From: Cupriavidus taiwanensis
Lineage (GTDB): Bacteria > Pseudomonadota > Gammaproteobacteria > Burkholderiales > Burkholderiaceae
NCBI RefSeq assembly: GCF_900250075.1
Contig: NZ_LT977070.1
Coordinates: 2,426,734 to 2,490,733, forward strand
DNA: 64,000 bases
Reading direction: 5' to 3'
The position numbers were made by a program, and so were the translations under genes. Below the pieces are notes generated by a model, which worked only from the letters and a program-made list of their open reading frames with translations, had not been told where the DNA came from and ran no database searches. Shown piece by piece: positions 44,441 through 53,925 of the stretch (its first letter is position 1; the number at the start of each line of letters is the position of its first letter).

Positions 44441-44539
44441 GGACTCGTCTCCTGATTTTGGACTGGCTTTGGCTGCCACGTTACGCCCGACGGCTTACTT
44501 AAACCTGACGATAAATCCCTGCAGCCGGCAGGATCAGGT

Positions 44540-44562
44540 GCTGCAACGTGTTGCATTGCAGC
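44540..44562. promoter_or_regulatory. Palindromic operator candidate upstream of acs
   Basis: A perfect palindrome TGCAAC-GT-GTTGCA (44542-44555) nested in a wider dyad GCTGCAA...TTGCAGC (44540-44562), about 100 bases before acs. The 309-base gap 44441-44749 also holds a clean TATAAT (44621-44626) facing the divergent DMT gene, without an obvious -35. Repeated TTGCAA-like half-sites are known for regulators of short-chain acid metabolism; the assignment is inference. Confidence 0.55.
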
Positions 44563-44749
44563 GGGAAGAATCGGGGGGCGCGCCGCGAAAGTGCAGCCTT
44601 CTCCATTAGGCTAGCACAGCTATAATGCCGCGAGCCTGATACCTGAATGCGACGCTGGCCCTTGCCACGCGGCGCCGCACCGACCAGCACGGACGCTTGC
44701 CCGTGCACCCCGCCGGCCGGTCGACCGGAAGATCCCCGAGCAAGTACCC

Positions 44750-45709
44750 GTGCCCGCCAACGCTCCTGTCTTCGCTCCCGTCTACGTGCTGTTTCTGATT
44801 GCCTCAATGGCGCTGGTCGGCAGCAACGTCGGACTCGGCAAGTCGATCATCGCGCATGTGCCGGTGCTGCTGTTCGCGCTGCTTCGCTTTGTCATCGCCA
44901 TCGTCTGCCTGGCGCCCTGGTACCGACCCGCGCGCATGCGTCGGGTCTCGCGCAGGGAATGGCTGAACCTGTTCCTGCAGGCGTTCTTCGGCACCTTCCT
45001 GTTTACGCTGCTGATGCTCAACGGCGTGCGCCTGACCAGCGCCATGGCCGCCGGCGTGATCACCAGCACCATCCCCGCCACGGTGGCGCTGCTGTCCTGG
45101 CTGCTGCTGCGCGAACGGCTGTCGCGGCGCACGCTGCTGTCGGTGCTGCTGGCGGTGGCCGGCATCGCCGTGCTCAACATCGCGCGCGGCGATTCCCACG
45201 GCGCCGGCGCAGGCAGCCAGGCCTGGCTGGGCAACCTGATGATCATGGGCGCGGTGGTGTGCGAGTCGATCTACGTGATCCTGTCGCGCCGGCTCACGCA
45301 GACGCTGGCCGCGATCGAGATCTGCGCCTACACCCACCTGATCGGCGGACTGCTGATGCTGCCGCTGGGACTGGTGCCGCTGCTGAACTTCGACGCCGCC
45401 GCGGTGCCGGCGCAGACCTGGCTGATGGTGCTGTGGTACGCGCTGTCGGCCAGCGTGTTCTCGTTCTGGCTGTGGATGAAAGGCATCCGCCATGTGCCGG
45501 CGCAGCTGGCCGGGGTCTTCACCTCGGTGCTGCCGGTGGCCGCGGCCACCTACGGCATCGTCTTCCTGGGCGAGCAGCCGGGCTGGCCGCACGGCGTGGC
45601 GCTGGCGTGCGTGCTGGCGGGGATCGTGCTGGCCAGCTGGCCGGGCCGGATCACGCGCGGCGCGTGGCGCGCCAAGGCGGCAGGGACCGAGCCGGGCGCG
45701 CGGGCCTGA
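44750..45709 (+). CDS. EamA/DMT-superfamily exporter
   Basis: A 319-residue membrane protein with about ten helices arranged as two EamA repeats (first repeat to about residue 145, second from [24 protein letters not shown]). It starts at a GTG (44750), giving [16 protein letters not shown]. Such proteins export amino acids, nucleobases or other metabolites; the substrate is unknown. It is divergent from acs and upstream of a YqhA-like gene. Confidence 0.88.
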   Translation: MPANAPVFAPVYVLFLIASMALVGSNVGLGKSIIAHVPVLLFALLRFVIAIVCLAPWYRPARMRRVSRREWLNLFLQAFFGTFLFTLLMLNGVRLTSAMAAGVITSTIPATVALLSWLLLRERLSRRTLLSVLLAVAGIAVLNIARGDSHGAGAGSQAWLGNLMIMGAVVCESIYVILSRRLTQTLAAIEICAYTHLIGGLLMLPLGLVPLLNFDAAAVPAQTWLMVLWYALSASVFSFWLWMKGIRHVPAQLAGVFTSVLPVAAATYGIVFLGEQPGWPHGVALACVLAGIVLASWPGRITRGAWRAKAAGTEPGARA

Positions 45710-45809
45710 GCGGCCTGGCGTGGCTGCGGTTACCGCTGGTAACACAGCGCTGCCATGGTCGCTTGGTACAATCCACGCCGATTTTCAACTCCGCCGACCC
45801 CGCCCCGCC

Positions 45810-46358
45810 ATGGCTTCCAACCCGATTCCCAAGCCGCAGCCGCAGACCCTGCGGCCGATCCCGAGCATCATCTTCGCGTCGCGCTGGCTGCAACTGCCGC
45901 TGTACCTGGGCCTGATCGTGGCCCAGGGCGTCTACGTCTACCATTTCCTGATCGAAGTCTGGCATCTGCTCGCCCACGTGACCGAGTTCGACGAGAACAA
46001 GATCATGCTGGTGGTGCTGGGCCTGATCGACGTGGTGATGATCTCCAACCTGCTGATCATGGTGATCGTCGGCGGCTACGAGACCTTCGTCTCGCGGCTT
46101 GGCATCGACAACCATCCCGACGAGCCCGAATGGCTCGACCACGTCAACGCCGGCGTGCTGAAGGTCAAGCTGTCGATGGCGCTGATCGGGATCTCGTCGA
46201 TCCACCTGCTCAAGACCTTTATCGACGCCGAGCAGCGCACTACCCATACCATCATGTGGCAGGTGGCGATCCACCTGGCGTTCCTGCTGTCGGCAGTGGC
46301 GATGGCGTGGGTGGACCGCATGGTGACCCACCCTGCCGGCGCGCACGCCAAGCATTGA
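45810..46358 (+). CDS. UPF0114/YqhA-family membrane protein
   Basis: A 182-residue inner-membrane protein with three or four helices ([72 protein letters not shown]). [16 protein letters not shown] and [22 protein letters not shown] segments match the YqhA family. Function unknown. An intrinsic terminator follows within 30 bases. Confidence 0.9.
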   Translation: MASNPIPKPQPQTLRPIPSIIFASRWLQLPLYLGLIVAQGVYVYHFLIEVWHLLAHVTEFDENKIMLVVLGLIDVVMISNLLIMVIVGGYETFVSRLGIDNHPDEPEWLDHVNAGVLKVKLSMALIGISSIHLLKTFIDAEQRTTHTIMWQVAIHLAFLLSAVAMAWVDRMVTHPAGAHAKH

Positions 46359-46387
46359 CGACGGCTTGCGGGCCCCCCTGCTGACTA

Positions 46388-46413
46388 ACCGCGGCCATGT
46401 GCCGCGGTTTTTG
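46388..46413 (+). terminator. Terminator after the YqhA-like gene
   Basis: Stem ACCGCGGC/GCCGCGGT with loop CATGT, followed by a TTTTTG run. Confidence 0.88.
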
Positions 46414-46549
46414 CTTTTGAGCCGGCGCGTTCGCCGGCAGCGGCGTTTGCCGCACATTACCGGCTGTGGACGGCTGTATGCAGACGGGCAGAGCGGCGCC
46501 GCTCAGTGTATGATTTCGGGCTGTGTTTCACCGCTGCCCACCCCACAAA

Positions 46550-48073
46550 ATGACAGTCATCAAGCAAGAAGACCTCATCCAGAGCGTCGCCGACTCCCTG
46601 CAGTACATCAGCTACTACCACCCGATGGACTACATCACCAGCCTGGGCCGCGCCTACGAGCTGGAGCAGAGCCCGGCGGCCAAGGACGCGATCGCGCAGA
46701 TCCTGACCAACAGCCGCATGTGCGCGGAAGGCAAGCGCCCGATCTGCCAGGACACCGGCATCGTCACGGTCTTCGTCAAGGTGGGCATGGACGTGCGCTG
46801 GGACGGTGCCACCATGGGCCTGACCGACATGATCAACGAGGGTGTGCGCCGCGGCTATACGCACCCGGACAACGTGCTGCGTGCGTCGATCGTCAGCCCG
46901 CCCGAAGGCGGCCGCAAGAACACCAAGGACAACACCCCGGCCGTGATCCACTATGAAGTGGTGCCGGGCAACACCGTCGACATCCAGGTCGCGGCCAAGG
47001 GCGGCGGCTCGGAGAACAAGTCCAAGTTCGTGATGCTGAACCCGTCGGACTCGATCGTCGACTGGGTGCTGAAGACCGTGCCGACCATGGGCGCCGGCTG
47101 GTGCCCGCCGGGCATGCTGGGCATCGGCATCGGCGGCACCGCCGAGAAGGCGATGGTGATGGCCAAGGAATCGCTGATGGAATCCATCGACATCCAGGAC
47201 ATCATCGCGCGCGGCCCGAAGGACTGGGTCGAGGAACTGCGCGTCGAGCTGTACGAGAAGGTCAACGCGCTGGGCATCGGCGCGCAGGGCCTGGGCGGCC
47301 TGGCCACCGTGCTGGACGTCAAGATCATGGCCTGCCCGACGCACGCCGCATCCAAGCCGGTGGCGATGATCCCGAACTGCGCCGCCACCCGCCACGTGCA
47401 TTTCACGCTGGACGGCAGCGGCCCCGCCAAGCTGGAGGCGCCGGACCTGTCGCAATGGCCGAAGGTCGAATGGGCACCGAACACCGAGACCTCCAAGCGC
47501 GTCGACCTGGACACGCTCACGCCGGAAGAAGTCGCCTCGTGGAAGCCGGGCCAGACCCTGCTGCTCAACGGCAAGATGCTGACGGGCCGCGACGCCGCGC
47601 ACAAGCGCATCGCCGACATGCTGGCCAAGGGCGAGAAGCTACCGGTGGACTTCAAGAACCGCGTGATCTACTACGTCGGCCCGGTCGATCCGGTGCGCGA
47701 CGAGGCGGTCGGCCCGGCCGGCCCCACCACCGCCACGCGCATGGACAAGTTCACCGAGATGATGCTGGCCGAGACCGGCCTGATCTCGATGATCGGCAAG
47801 GCCGAGCGCGGCCCGGTGGCAATCGAGGCCATCAAGAAGCACAAGTCGGCCTACCTGATGGCCGTGGGCGGCGCCGCCTACCTGGTGGCCAAGGCGATCA
47901 AGCAAGCCAGGGTGGTCGGCTTCGAAGACCTGGGCATGGAAGCGATCTACGAGTTCGAGGTCAAGGACATGCCGGTGACGGTGGCTGTGGACAGCGAAGG
48001 CACCTCGGTGCACAAGACCGGCCCGGCGGAATGGCAGGCCAAGATCGGCAAGATTCCGGTCGCCGCGCTGTAA
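46550..48073 (+). CDS. fumA: Class I fumarate hydratase
   Basis: Iron-sulfur fumarase of 507 residues, converting fumarate to malate. The alpha part (to about residue 280) and beta part (from about 330) are fused as in E. coli FumA/B. Cluster cysteines are visible in RPICQDTGIV, KIMACPTHAA and IPNCAATRHVHF. PVDPVRDEAVGPAGPTTATRMD is the conserved beta-domain signature. The start ATG 46550 has no strong Shine-Dalgarno. A terminator follows about 40 bases after the stop. Confidence 0.95.
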   Translation: MTVIKQEDLIQSVADSLQYISYYHPMDYITSLGRAYELEQSPAAKDAIAQILTNSRMCAEGKRPICQDTGIVTVFVKVGMDVRWDGATMGLTDMINEGVRRGYTHPDNVLRASIVSPPEGGRKNTKDNTPAVIHYEVVPGNTVDIQVAAKGGGSENKSKFVMLNPSDSIVDWVLKTVPTMGAGWCPPGMLGIGIGGTAEKAMVMAKESLMESIDIQDIIARGPKDWVEELRVELYEKVNALGIGAQGLGGLATVLDVKIMACPTHAASKPVAMIPNCAATRHVHFTLDGSGPAKLEAPDLSQWPKVEWAPNTETSKRVDLDTLTPEEVASWKPGQTLLLNGKMLTGRDAAHKRIADMLAKGEKLPVDFKNRVIYYVGPVDPVRDEAVGPAGPTTATRMDKFTEMMLAETGLISMIGKAERGPVAIEAIKKHKSAYLMAVGGAAYLVAKAIKQARVVGFEDLGMEAIYEFEVKDMPVTVAVDSEGTSVHKTGPAEWQAKIGKIPVAAL

Positions 48074-48114
48074 GCCGCCACGCGCCGGGACGGTAGAATC
48101 TGCCGTCGCGCTCG

Positions 48115-48142
48115 AAAAGCCGGGTTCCGACCCGGCTTTTTT
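48115..48142 (+). terminator. Terminator of fumA
   Basis: AAAAGCCGGG/CCCGGCTTTT stem with loop TTCCGA and a six-T tail. Confidence 0.92.
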
Positions 48143-48172
48143 CTGCCCTATTTCCTGTCATCCCCCATCCCC

Positions 48173-48982
48173 GTGAACCCCGCACCCATCGGCGTCTTCG
48201 ATTCCGGCCTCGGCGGCCTGTCGGTGCTGCGCGAGATCCGCGCCCTGCTGCCGCACGAGCCGCTGCTGTACCTGGCCGACTCGAAGTACGCGCCCTACGG
48301 CGAAAAGCCCGAACACTTTGTCGAAGCGCGCACGCTGCAGACCTGCGAGTGGATGATCGGCCAGGGCTGCAAGGCGCTGGTGATCGCCTGCAATACCGCC
48401 ACCGGCCATGCCGTGGCGTTGCTGCGCGAGCGGCTGCCGGTGCCGATCATCGGCGTCGAGCCCGGCCTGAAGCCCGCCGCCGCGGCCAGCCGCAGCAAGG
48501 TGGTCGGCGTGCTGGCGACCGCCAATACGCTCAAGAGCGCCAAGTTCGCGCGGCTGCTGGCATCGCTGGACGGTGAAAGCCGCTTCCTGTGCCAGGCCGG
48601 GCTGGGACTGGTGACGCTGGTCGAGCAAGGCCAGATCGACGGACCCGCGGTGCGCGAGCGCCTGGACGCCTATCTCGCGCCGATGCTGGAAGCCGGCGCC
48701 GACACGCTGGTACTGGGCTGCACGCACTACCCCTTCCTGGCAGGCGCCATCCATGCCATCGCCGGCAACCGGCTGATGCTGGTCGATACCGGCAGCGCGG
48801 TGGCGCGCCAGCTGGCGCGCAAGCTGGCCGAGCACGGGCTGGCGGCGCCGCCCGATGCCGCGAGGCGTGACCGCTTTCTCTCGACCAAGGATGCCGCGCA
48901 CCTGTGCGCGATGGTGGCGGCGCTGCTGCAGGCGCAGGCCGATGCGGAGACCGTGGTGATCGAGCCGGCGCCGGCGTTCTGA
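48173..48982 (+). CDS. murI: Glutamate racemase
   Basis: Racemase of 269 residues supplying D-glutamate for peptidoglycan. Both catalytic cysteines are present: VIACNTATGHA and LVLGCTHYPFL. The N-terminus PIGVFDSGLGGLSVLREI is canonical. The start codon is GTG at 48173. It is convergent with the AAA+ ATPase gene, with 13 bases between their ends. Confidence 0.96.
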   Translation: MNPAPIGVFDSGLGGLSVLREIRALLPHEPLLYLADSKYAPYGEKPEHFVEARTLQTCEWMIGQGCKALVIACNTATGHAVALLRERLPVPIIGVEPGLKPAAAASRSKVVGVLATANTLKSAKFARLLASLDGESRFLCQAGLGLVTLVEQGQIDGPAVRERLDAYLAPMLEAGADTLVLGCTHYPFLAGAIHAIAGNRLMLVDTGSAVARQLARKLAEHGLAAPPDAARRDRFLSTKDAAHLCAMVAALLQAQADAETVVIEPAPAF

Positions 48983-48995
48983 CCGGCGCCCTGGG

Positions 48996-51308
48996 CTAGC
49001 GCAGGAAGCCCAGCGGCCGGTGCTCGCGCACCTCGGGCTTGATCGCATGCTCCTGGCGCAGCTGCGCCAGGAATTCGTCGGGCGTCAGCGCCTCGCCCAG
49101 CAGCACGCACTGGCGCTTGACCGTGGCAAAGTCGCCGGGCGTCAGGCAATCCATCGCATCCAGGTCCGCGCGCATGGCGTCGGTCAGGCCGGCGGCGTCG
49201 CCGTCGAGGGCCTCGTCGACGAACATGGCCACGCGTTGCGCGGGCTTCAGCGCCAGGAAACGGATCTTGAACGAGAAGCGGCGCAGCGCCGCCTCGTCGA
49301 TGCGGTCGAACAGGTTGGTGGTGCAGATGAAGATGCCGTTGAAGCGCTCCATGCCCTGCAGCATCTCGTTGACCTCTGATATCTCGTAGTTGCGCACCGC
49401 CTGCTGACGGCTCTGCATGAAGCTGTCGGCCTCATCCAGCAGCAGCACCGCGCCGTCCTCTTCCGCGCGCGCGAACATCGCGGCGATCTGTTGCTCGGTC
49501 TCGCCCACGTACTTGCTCATCAGGTCCGAGGCGCGCCGGATCATCAGCGGCAGGTCCAGCTCGGCCGCGATATGCTCGGCCAGCGCGGTCTTGCCGGTGC
49601 CGGGCGGGCCATAGAAGCACAGCGTGCCGCGCTGGCGCACGCGCAGCGCGTCGACGATCTTGACCACGTCGTAGCGGGTCTCGAGATGCAGGTTCTCCAG
49701 CCGGTAGTGCGTGACCACCGGGCGTGCCTCGGCCTCGGGGCGCAGGCCCATGGCGCGGTCGGCATGTTCGAGCTGGCGCAGGATCAGCGCCTCCACCGGC
49801 TCTTCCACCGATTCTTCCAAGTTCGGCCGCGCCAGTTCGACAAAGCGCGCCGCCGACTGCACCTGCGCCGGCGTCAGGGTCTTGCGCCCGGCCAGCCCGG
49901 TGATAAAGGCGTCGCTGACGGCCAGCCCGCCCAGGTGCTTGCGGATGATGTTCTCGCGCACCAGCGGCGGCGGGATCTTCAGCTCGAGGTGGAACTGGAA
50001 GCGGCGCAGGTAGGCGGGGTCGATCTGCCGGATCGAATTGGAAATCCAGATCACCGGCACCGGGTTCTGCTCCAGCGTCTGGTTGACCCAGGCCTTGCCG
50101 TTGACCGAGGCGCGCGTGTCTTCCTGCCCGAACAGGCTCATCAGCTCGCGCGCGCTGCCCGGGAACACGTCTTCGACTTCATCGAACAGCAGCGCGGTAT
50201 GGGCGCGCCCGCGCAGGAACGCCTGCGACACCTGCAGCGAGCGGTAGCGGTCCTTGCCCGACAGGCTGTTGCCGTCGCGATCGAGGCAATCGACCTCATA
50301 CAGCTCGCAGCCGGCCTCGCGCGCCAGCAGCCGGGCGAATTCCGTCTTGCCGGTGCCGGGCGGGCCGTAGATCAGCACGTTGACGCCACTGGCGTGCTGG
50401 CGCGTGGCATTGGCCAGCAGCGCGCGCAGGTAGCGCGCGTCGGTCTCCACGTGCGGATAGTCGGCGGTGGTCAGCGTGGGCGGCGCGGCCGGGCGCGTGA
50501 AGACCGCCATCATCTCGGCCTCGTTGGCGTAGTTGCCGAGCAGCACGTGCAGCAGCCGGTCCGACAGCCGCATCAGGTCGCCCAGGTCGGTCACGCTGTT
50601 TTCGGGCAGCGGCTGCTCGATCAGGTTCAGCGTCTCCAGCCGCGAGCCGGGCCGCAGCGATGCCGCCACGTCGGCCGCGCCGGCGCCGGTCAGTCCGGCC
50701 AGGATCTGGAACGCCTCCTGGCTGTGCGCTACCTTGCAGTCGACCATCACCGCGCGCAGGTCGCGCTTGTACTTGGCCAGCGCGGCATACAGCAGCAGCT
50801 TGCGCTCATGGTCGGGCAGGTCCAGCACGTGGCTGAGCATGTCGATATTGCGCACCAGCAGCACGCGCTCGCCTTCAAGCCGCTGGGCAATGGCCGCGGC
50901 CGACGCGTCGAACACGGCAAACATGTCCTTGGCGTGGTGCTTGACGTACTCGTCGAGGTAATAGAACAGCGCGCTTTCGTCGAAGGCGCTGTTCCACTGG
51001 CCGTGGCGGTCGAGGAATTCTTCCGGGGTCAGGCGCGCCGCGCCCTTCCAGGCGGGCATGTCGGCGCAGCGCGCGGCCAGGAAGCGCTGCACGCGCAGCA
51101 CCACGCCGTACGGCCACACCATCTCCTGCGCGCTGACGGTCAGGACATCGTTGATATTGCTGCGCAGGTTGAAGCGCGGGCCCAGCGCGCAAACCACGCG
51201 CAACGCGAACTGCGCGCACATCCAGTCCAGCGCCGAGCTGGACGATGCGCCGGGCATGGAGCGCAGCAGCGTCGATCGGTCATCTTCAGCAAAACGTGTG
51301 AAGTCCAT
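48996..51308 (-). CDS. Tandem AAA+ ATPase of unknown function
   Basis: A 770-residue protein with a large N-terminal domain (about 1-290) of unknown fold and two AAA+ modules. Module 1: Walker A GPPGTGKT (315-322), Walker B ALLFDE (372-377), with RRFQFHLEL providing sensor-2/arginine-finger-like residues. Module 2: Walker A GPPGTGKT (567-574), Walker B VLLLDE (621-626), KYVGETEQQIAAMF and ALRRFSFK arginine finger, resembling the katanin/Bcs1/FtsH-like group. No protease domain or partner gene is adjacent. ATG 51308 is preferred to a start 19 codons upstream. Confidence 0.88.
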   Translation of the reverse strand: MDFTRFAEDDRSTLLRSMPGASSSSALDWMCAQFALRVVCALGPRFNLRSNINDVLTVSAQEMVWPYGVVLRVQRFLAARCADMPAWKGAARLTPEEFLDRHGQWNSAFDESALFYYLDEYVKHHAKDMFAVFDASAAAIAQRLEGERVLLVRNIDMLSHVLDLPDHERKLLLYAALAKYKRDLRAVMVDCKVAHSQEAFQILAGLTGAGAADVAASLRPGSRLETLNLIEQPLPENSVTDLGDLMRLSDRLLHVLLGNYANEAEMMAVFTRPAAPPTLTTADYPHVETDARYLRALLANATRQHASGVNVLIYGPPGTGKTEFARLLAREAGCELYEVDCLDRDGNSLSGKDRYRSLQVSQAFLRGRAHTALLFDEVEDVFPGSARELMSLFGQEDTRASVNGKAWVNQTLEQNPVPVIWISNSIRQIDPAYLRRFQFHLELKIPPPLVRENIIRKHLGGLAVSDAFITGLAGRKTLTPAQVQSAARFVELARPNLEESVEEPVEALILRQLEHADRAMGLRPEAEARPVVTHYRLENLHLETRYDVVKIVDALRVRQRGTLCFYGPPGTGKTALAEHIAAELDLPLMIRRASDLMSKYVGETEQQIAAMFARAEEDGAVLLLDEADSFMQSRQQAVRNYEISEVNEMLQGMERFNGIFICTTNLFDRIDEAALRRFSFKIRFLALKPAQRVAMFVDEALDGDAAGLTDAMRADLDAMDCLTPGDFATVKRQCVLLGEALTPDEFLAQLRQEHAIKPEVREHRPLGFLR

Positions 51309-51586
51309 GAACGGGTCCCCGAGCGCGCGATGCGCAATGGCGGGCCGCGACAGGCGCACCGCCACGTCTGCAGTGTCTTTCTATGCTAGCGCGCTTTCCC
51401 GCCCCGCGGGCGCGCCCGTGCGCGGCCGGCGCCGGCCAGGGTGGCCTGGGGCACCGAAGCGCGGCGCGGTGCGATGGCGTGCCAGCGCGCATGATTCAAC
51501 CGTATTGCCCCCTCCCGATTTGCCGCCGGGACTTGCCGGTATAACGCGCGCGGGCCGAAAATTCCAGTTGCGACGCACAAATCACA

Positions 51587-51605
51587 ACAAATAAGAATCA
51601 TTATC
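51587..51605 (+). promoter_or_regulatory. Fur box upstream of the tonB operon
   Basis: ACAAATAAGAATCATTATC matches 14 of 19 positions of the consensus GATAATGATAATCATTATC, with the right half nearly perfect. TATACT follows at 51609-51614 as a plausible -10. The 370-base gap 51309-51678 contains this element and no further gene. It predicts iron repression of the small peptide gene and tonB-exbB-exbD. Confidence 0.75.
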
Positions 51606-51678
51606 GTTTATACTCAGCCGCTGACACGCTGCCCCAGAGTGGCGCTCCCACGGCAACCCAGTTGAAGGAGCGTTTATC

Positions 51679-51744
51679 ATGGAATTGCTGCTTAGCCTGC
51701 TGGTCGGTTGCGGCATCTCGCTGATCCTGTTCTACCGCAAGTGA
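51679..51744 (+). CDS. 21-residue single-pass membrane peptide upstream of tonB
   Basis: A short ORF with a strong ribosome site (GAAGGAG, eight bases before ATG). It begins MELLLSLLVGCGISL and ends LFYRK, so it is one hydrophobic helix with an acidic N-terminal residue and a basic C-terminal anchor, consistent with a membrane microprotein. It lies downstream of the Fur box and 50 bases before tonB. Not recognised; it could be a translated leader or a TonB/ExbB accessory. Confidence 0.55.
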   Translation: MELLLSLLVGCGISLILFYRK

Positions 51745-51794
51745 CGGGGCACGGCCGCCGAGGTGCCCCGCCGGCAGACTTTTGTTGTTGACAC

Positions 51795-52451
51795 ATGTTC
51801 GACCAACGCTTCTTAAAGATTACGCTCGCCGTGCTGCTGTTCCACGCCGGCCTGCTTTACCTGATCCAGAGCGGCCTGGCCCGCAAGCTCACCGAGGCCG
51901 TGATCGCGCCGGAGATCATCGCGCGCATCATTCCGCTCGAGCCCCCCAAGCAGGAGGCCCCGCCCGAGCCGCCCAAGCCGAAGCCCAAGCAGGAAACCCC
52001 GCCCAAGCAGGTCAAGGTGACCACGCCCAAGCCGACGCCGCCGCAGCCCAAGCCGGCGCCGCAGCCGGTCGCCGACCTGCCGCCGACGCCTTCGGCGCCG
52101 GAAGCGCCGCCGGCCCCGCCGGCGCCTCCGGCACCGCCCGAGCCCGCCCCGGCACCGGTATCGGCCGCCCCGCGTGCCGTCGGCATTGGCGAAATCCAGT
52201 GCACGCCGCCGCAACCGAAGTATCCTTCCCAGTCGCGCCGCATGGGCGAGACCGGCAAGGCCGTGGTGCGGCTGACCACCGACGAAAGCGGCAAGGTCGT
52301 GAAGACTTCGGTGGTGTCATCGAGCGGTTCGTCGCGGCTTGACCAGGCCGCGGTCGAAGCCGTGCAGGCCATGCGCTGCAAGCCCTATATGGACAACGGC
52401 CGCGCCGTCGCCGTCACGGCGCAGCAGCCGATCGGCTTCGAGCTGAACTGA
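51795..52451 (+). CDS. tonB: Energy transducer TonB
   Basis: A 218-residue protein: an N-terminal membrane anchor (LKITLAVLLFHAGLLYLIQSG), a long Pro/Lys then Pro/Ala-rich periplasmic spacer (about 48-125) and a TonB C-terminal domain (PPQPKYPSQSRRMGETGKAVVRL...VSSSGSSRLDQAAVEAVQAM). The C-terminal domain has two cysteines (136 and 195) that flank it and may form a disulfide. It transfers proton-motive energy to outer-membrane receptors with ExbB and ExbD, which follow. Confidence 0.95.
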   Translation: MFDQRFLKITLAVLLFHAGLLYLIQSGLARKLTEAVIAPEIIARIIPLEPPKQEAPPEPPKPKPKQETPPKQVKVTTPKPTPPQPKPAPQPVADLPPTPSAPEAPPAPPAPPAPPEPAPAPVSAAPRAVGIGEIQCTPPQPKYPSQSRRMGETGKAVVRLTTDESGKVVKTSVVSSSGSSRLDQAAVEAVQAMRCKPYMDNGRAVAVTAQQPIGFELN

Positions 52452-52514
52452 CCGCCCCAGATTTCCGATCTCTGATCTGACCTAAACCAAGCGAACTCAC
52501 CAGGAAACCAACAC

Positions 52515-53243
52515 ATGCAGGACCTCGGACTCACCCACCTCTGGTCGCAAGGCGACTTCGTCATGCGTGCGACCGCCATCATTCTGCTGATCATGTCGCT
52601 CGCCTCATGGATCGTGATCCTGACCAAGGCGTGGGATCTGGTGCGCCTGAAGAAGATGGCGCAAGGCGCGGAAAAGCGCTTCTGGCACTCGGACGATTTC
52701 GACCACGCGCTGGAAACCCTGGGCGCCGGCGATGCCAACCCCTTCCGCACGCTCGCCATCGCCGGCAAGGAAGCCGCCCAGCACCACCGCGCCAGCCAGC
52801 CGCAGCTGCACGACGTGATGGACATCTCCGACTGGCTGACCCGCTCGCTGAAGAGCTCCATCGATGAATCGGTGGCGCGCATGCAGTCGGGCCTGGCCGT
52901 GCTGGCCTCGGTGGGCTCGACCGCGCCGTTCGTCGGCCTGTTCGGCACCGTGTGGGGCATCTACCACGCACTGATCGGCATTGGCGCCTCGGGCGTGCCG
53001 ACCATCGACAAGGTTGCCGGCCCGGTGGGCGAGGCGCTGATCATGACCGCCTTCGGCCTGGCCGTGGCAATTCCCGCCGTGCTGGGCTATAACGCCCTCA
53101 CCCGCGGCAACAAGTCGGTGATCTCGAAGCTCAACCGCTTCGCCCACGACCTGCACGCCTACTTCGTCACCGGCGCGCGCGTTCGCCCCACCGGCGCCCG
53201 CGCCGAGGACGGCACCGTGCGCCTGGCCACGGCACAGCGCTAA
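52515..53243 (+). CDS. exbB: Biopolymer transport protein ExbB
   Basis: MotA/TolQ/ExbB-family proton channel of 242 residues with three helices (RATAIILLIMSLASWIVILTKAW; VLASVGSTAPFVGLFGTVWGIYHAL; VGEALIMTAFGLAVAIPAVLGYNAL). The TAPFVGLFGTVWG and GEALIMTAFGLAVAIPAV motifs are characteristic. It follows tonB by 63 bases. Confidence 0.96.
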   Translation: MQDLGLTHLWSQGDFVMRATAIILLIMSLASWIVILTKAWDLVRLKKMAQGAEKRFWHSDDFDHALETLGAGDANPFRTLAIAGKEAAQHHRASQPQLHDVMDISDWLTRSLKSSIDESVARMQSGLAVLASVGSTAPFVGLFGTVWGIYHALIGIGASGVPTIDKVAGPVGEALIMTAFGLAVAIPAVLGYNALTRGNKSVISKLNRFAHDLHAYFVTGARVRPTGARAEDGTVRLATAQR

Positions 53244-53264
53244 ACCGCTAGCAAGGAAGTCATC

Positions 53265-53678
<414 letters not shown>

Positions 53679-53708
53679 GCCGGCGCCTGCGGGCGCCCGC
53701 CAACGACA

Positions 53709-53733
53709 AAGGGCACCTTCGGGTGCCCTTTTG
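53709..53733 (+). terminator. Terminator of tonB-exbB-exbD
   Basis: AAGGGCACC/GGTGCCCTT stem with a TTCG tetraloop and a TTT tail. Confidence 0.9.
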
Positions 53734-53817
53734 TCATGGTGCCGCCAGTTCGTACAGTGCGGCCAGCGCGCGCTGCGGCACGGCCCCCGTCGTTGCCTGA
53801 TTCTTAGCGAGAGACTA

Positions 53818-53846
53818 TTGTAATGATAACAATTCTCATTTAATAT
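53818..53846 (+). promoter_or_regulatory. Fur-controlled promoter of hemP
   Basis: TTGTAA (53818-53823), 17 bases, TAATAT (53841-53846). A Fur box (53819-53837; TAATGATAA core, 14 of 19 consensus matches) covers the spacer, so iron-loaded Fur would block RNA polymerase directly. Confidence 0.75.
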
Positions 53847-53925
53847 CTTTCCATCGACTGCGCCCGGTCGGCATGGCCGCTCCGGGTTGCACACCCCTTA
53901 CTCTCCTATCGCAGAACGGAGCCAG

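Noticed and set aside
52000..52170. Pro/Ala/Lys repeats suggesting an independent repeat element
   Set aside because: They are the periplasmic spacer of TonB, a normal family feature.
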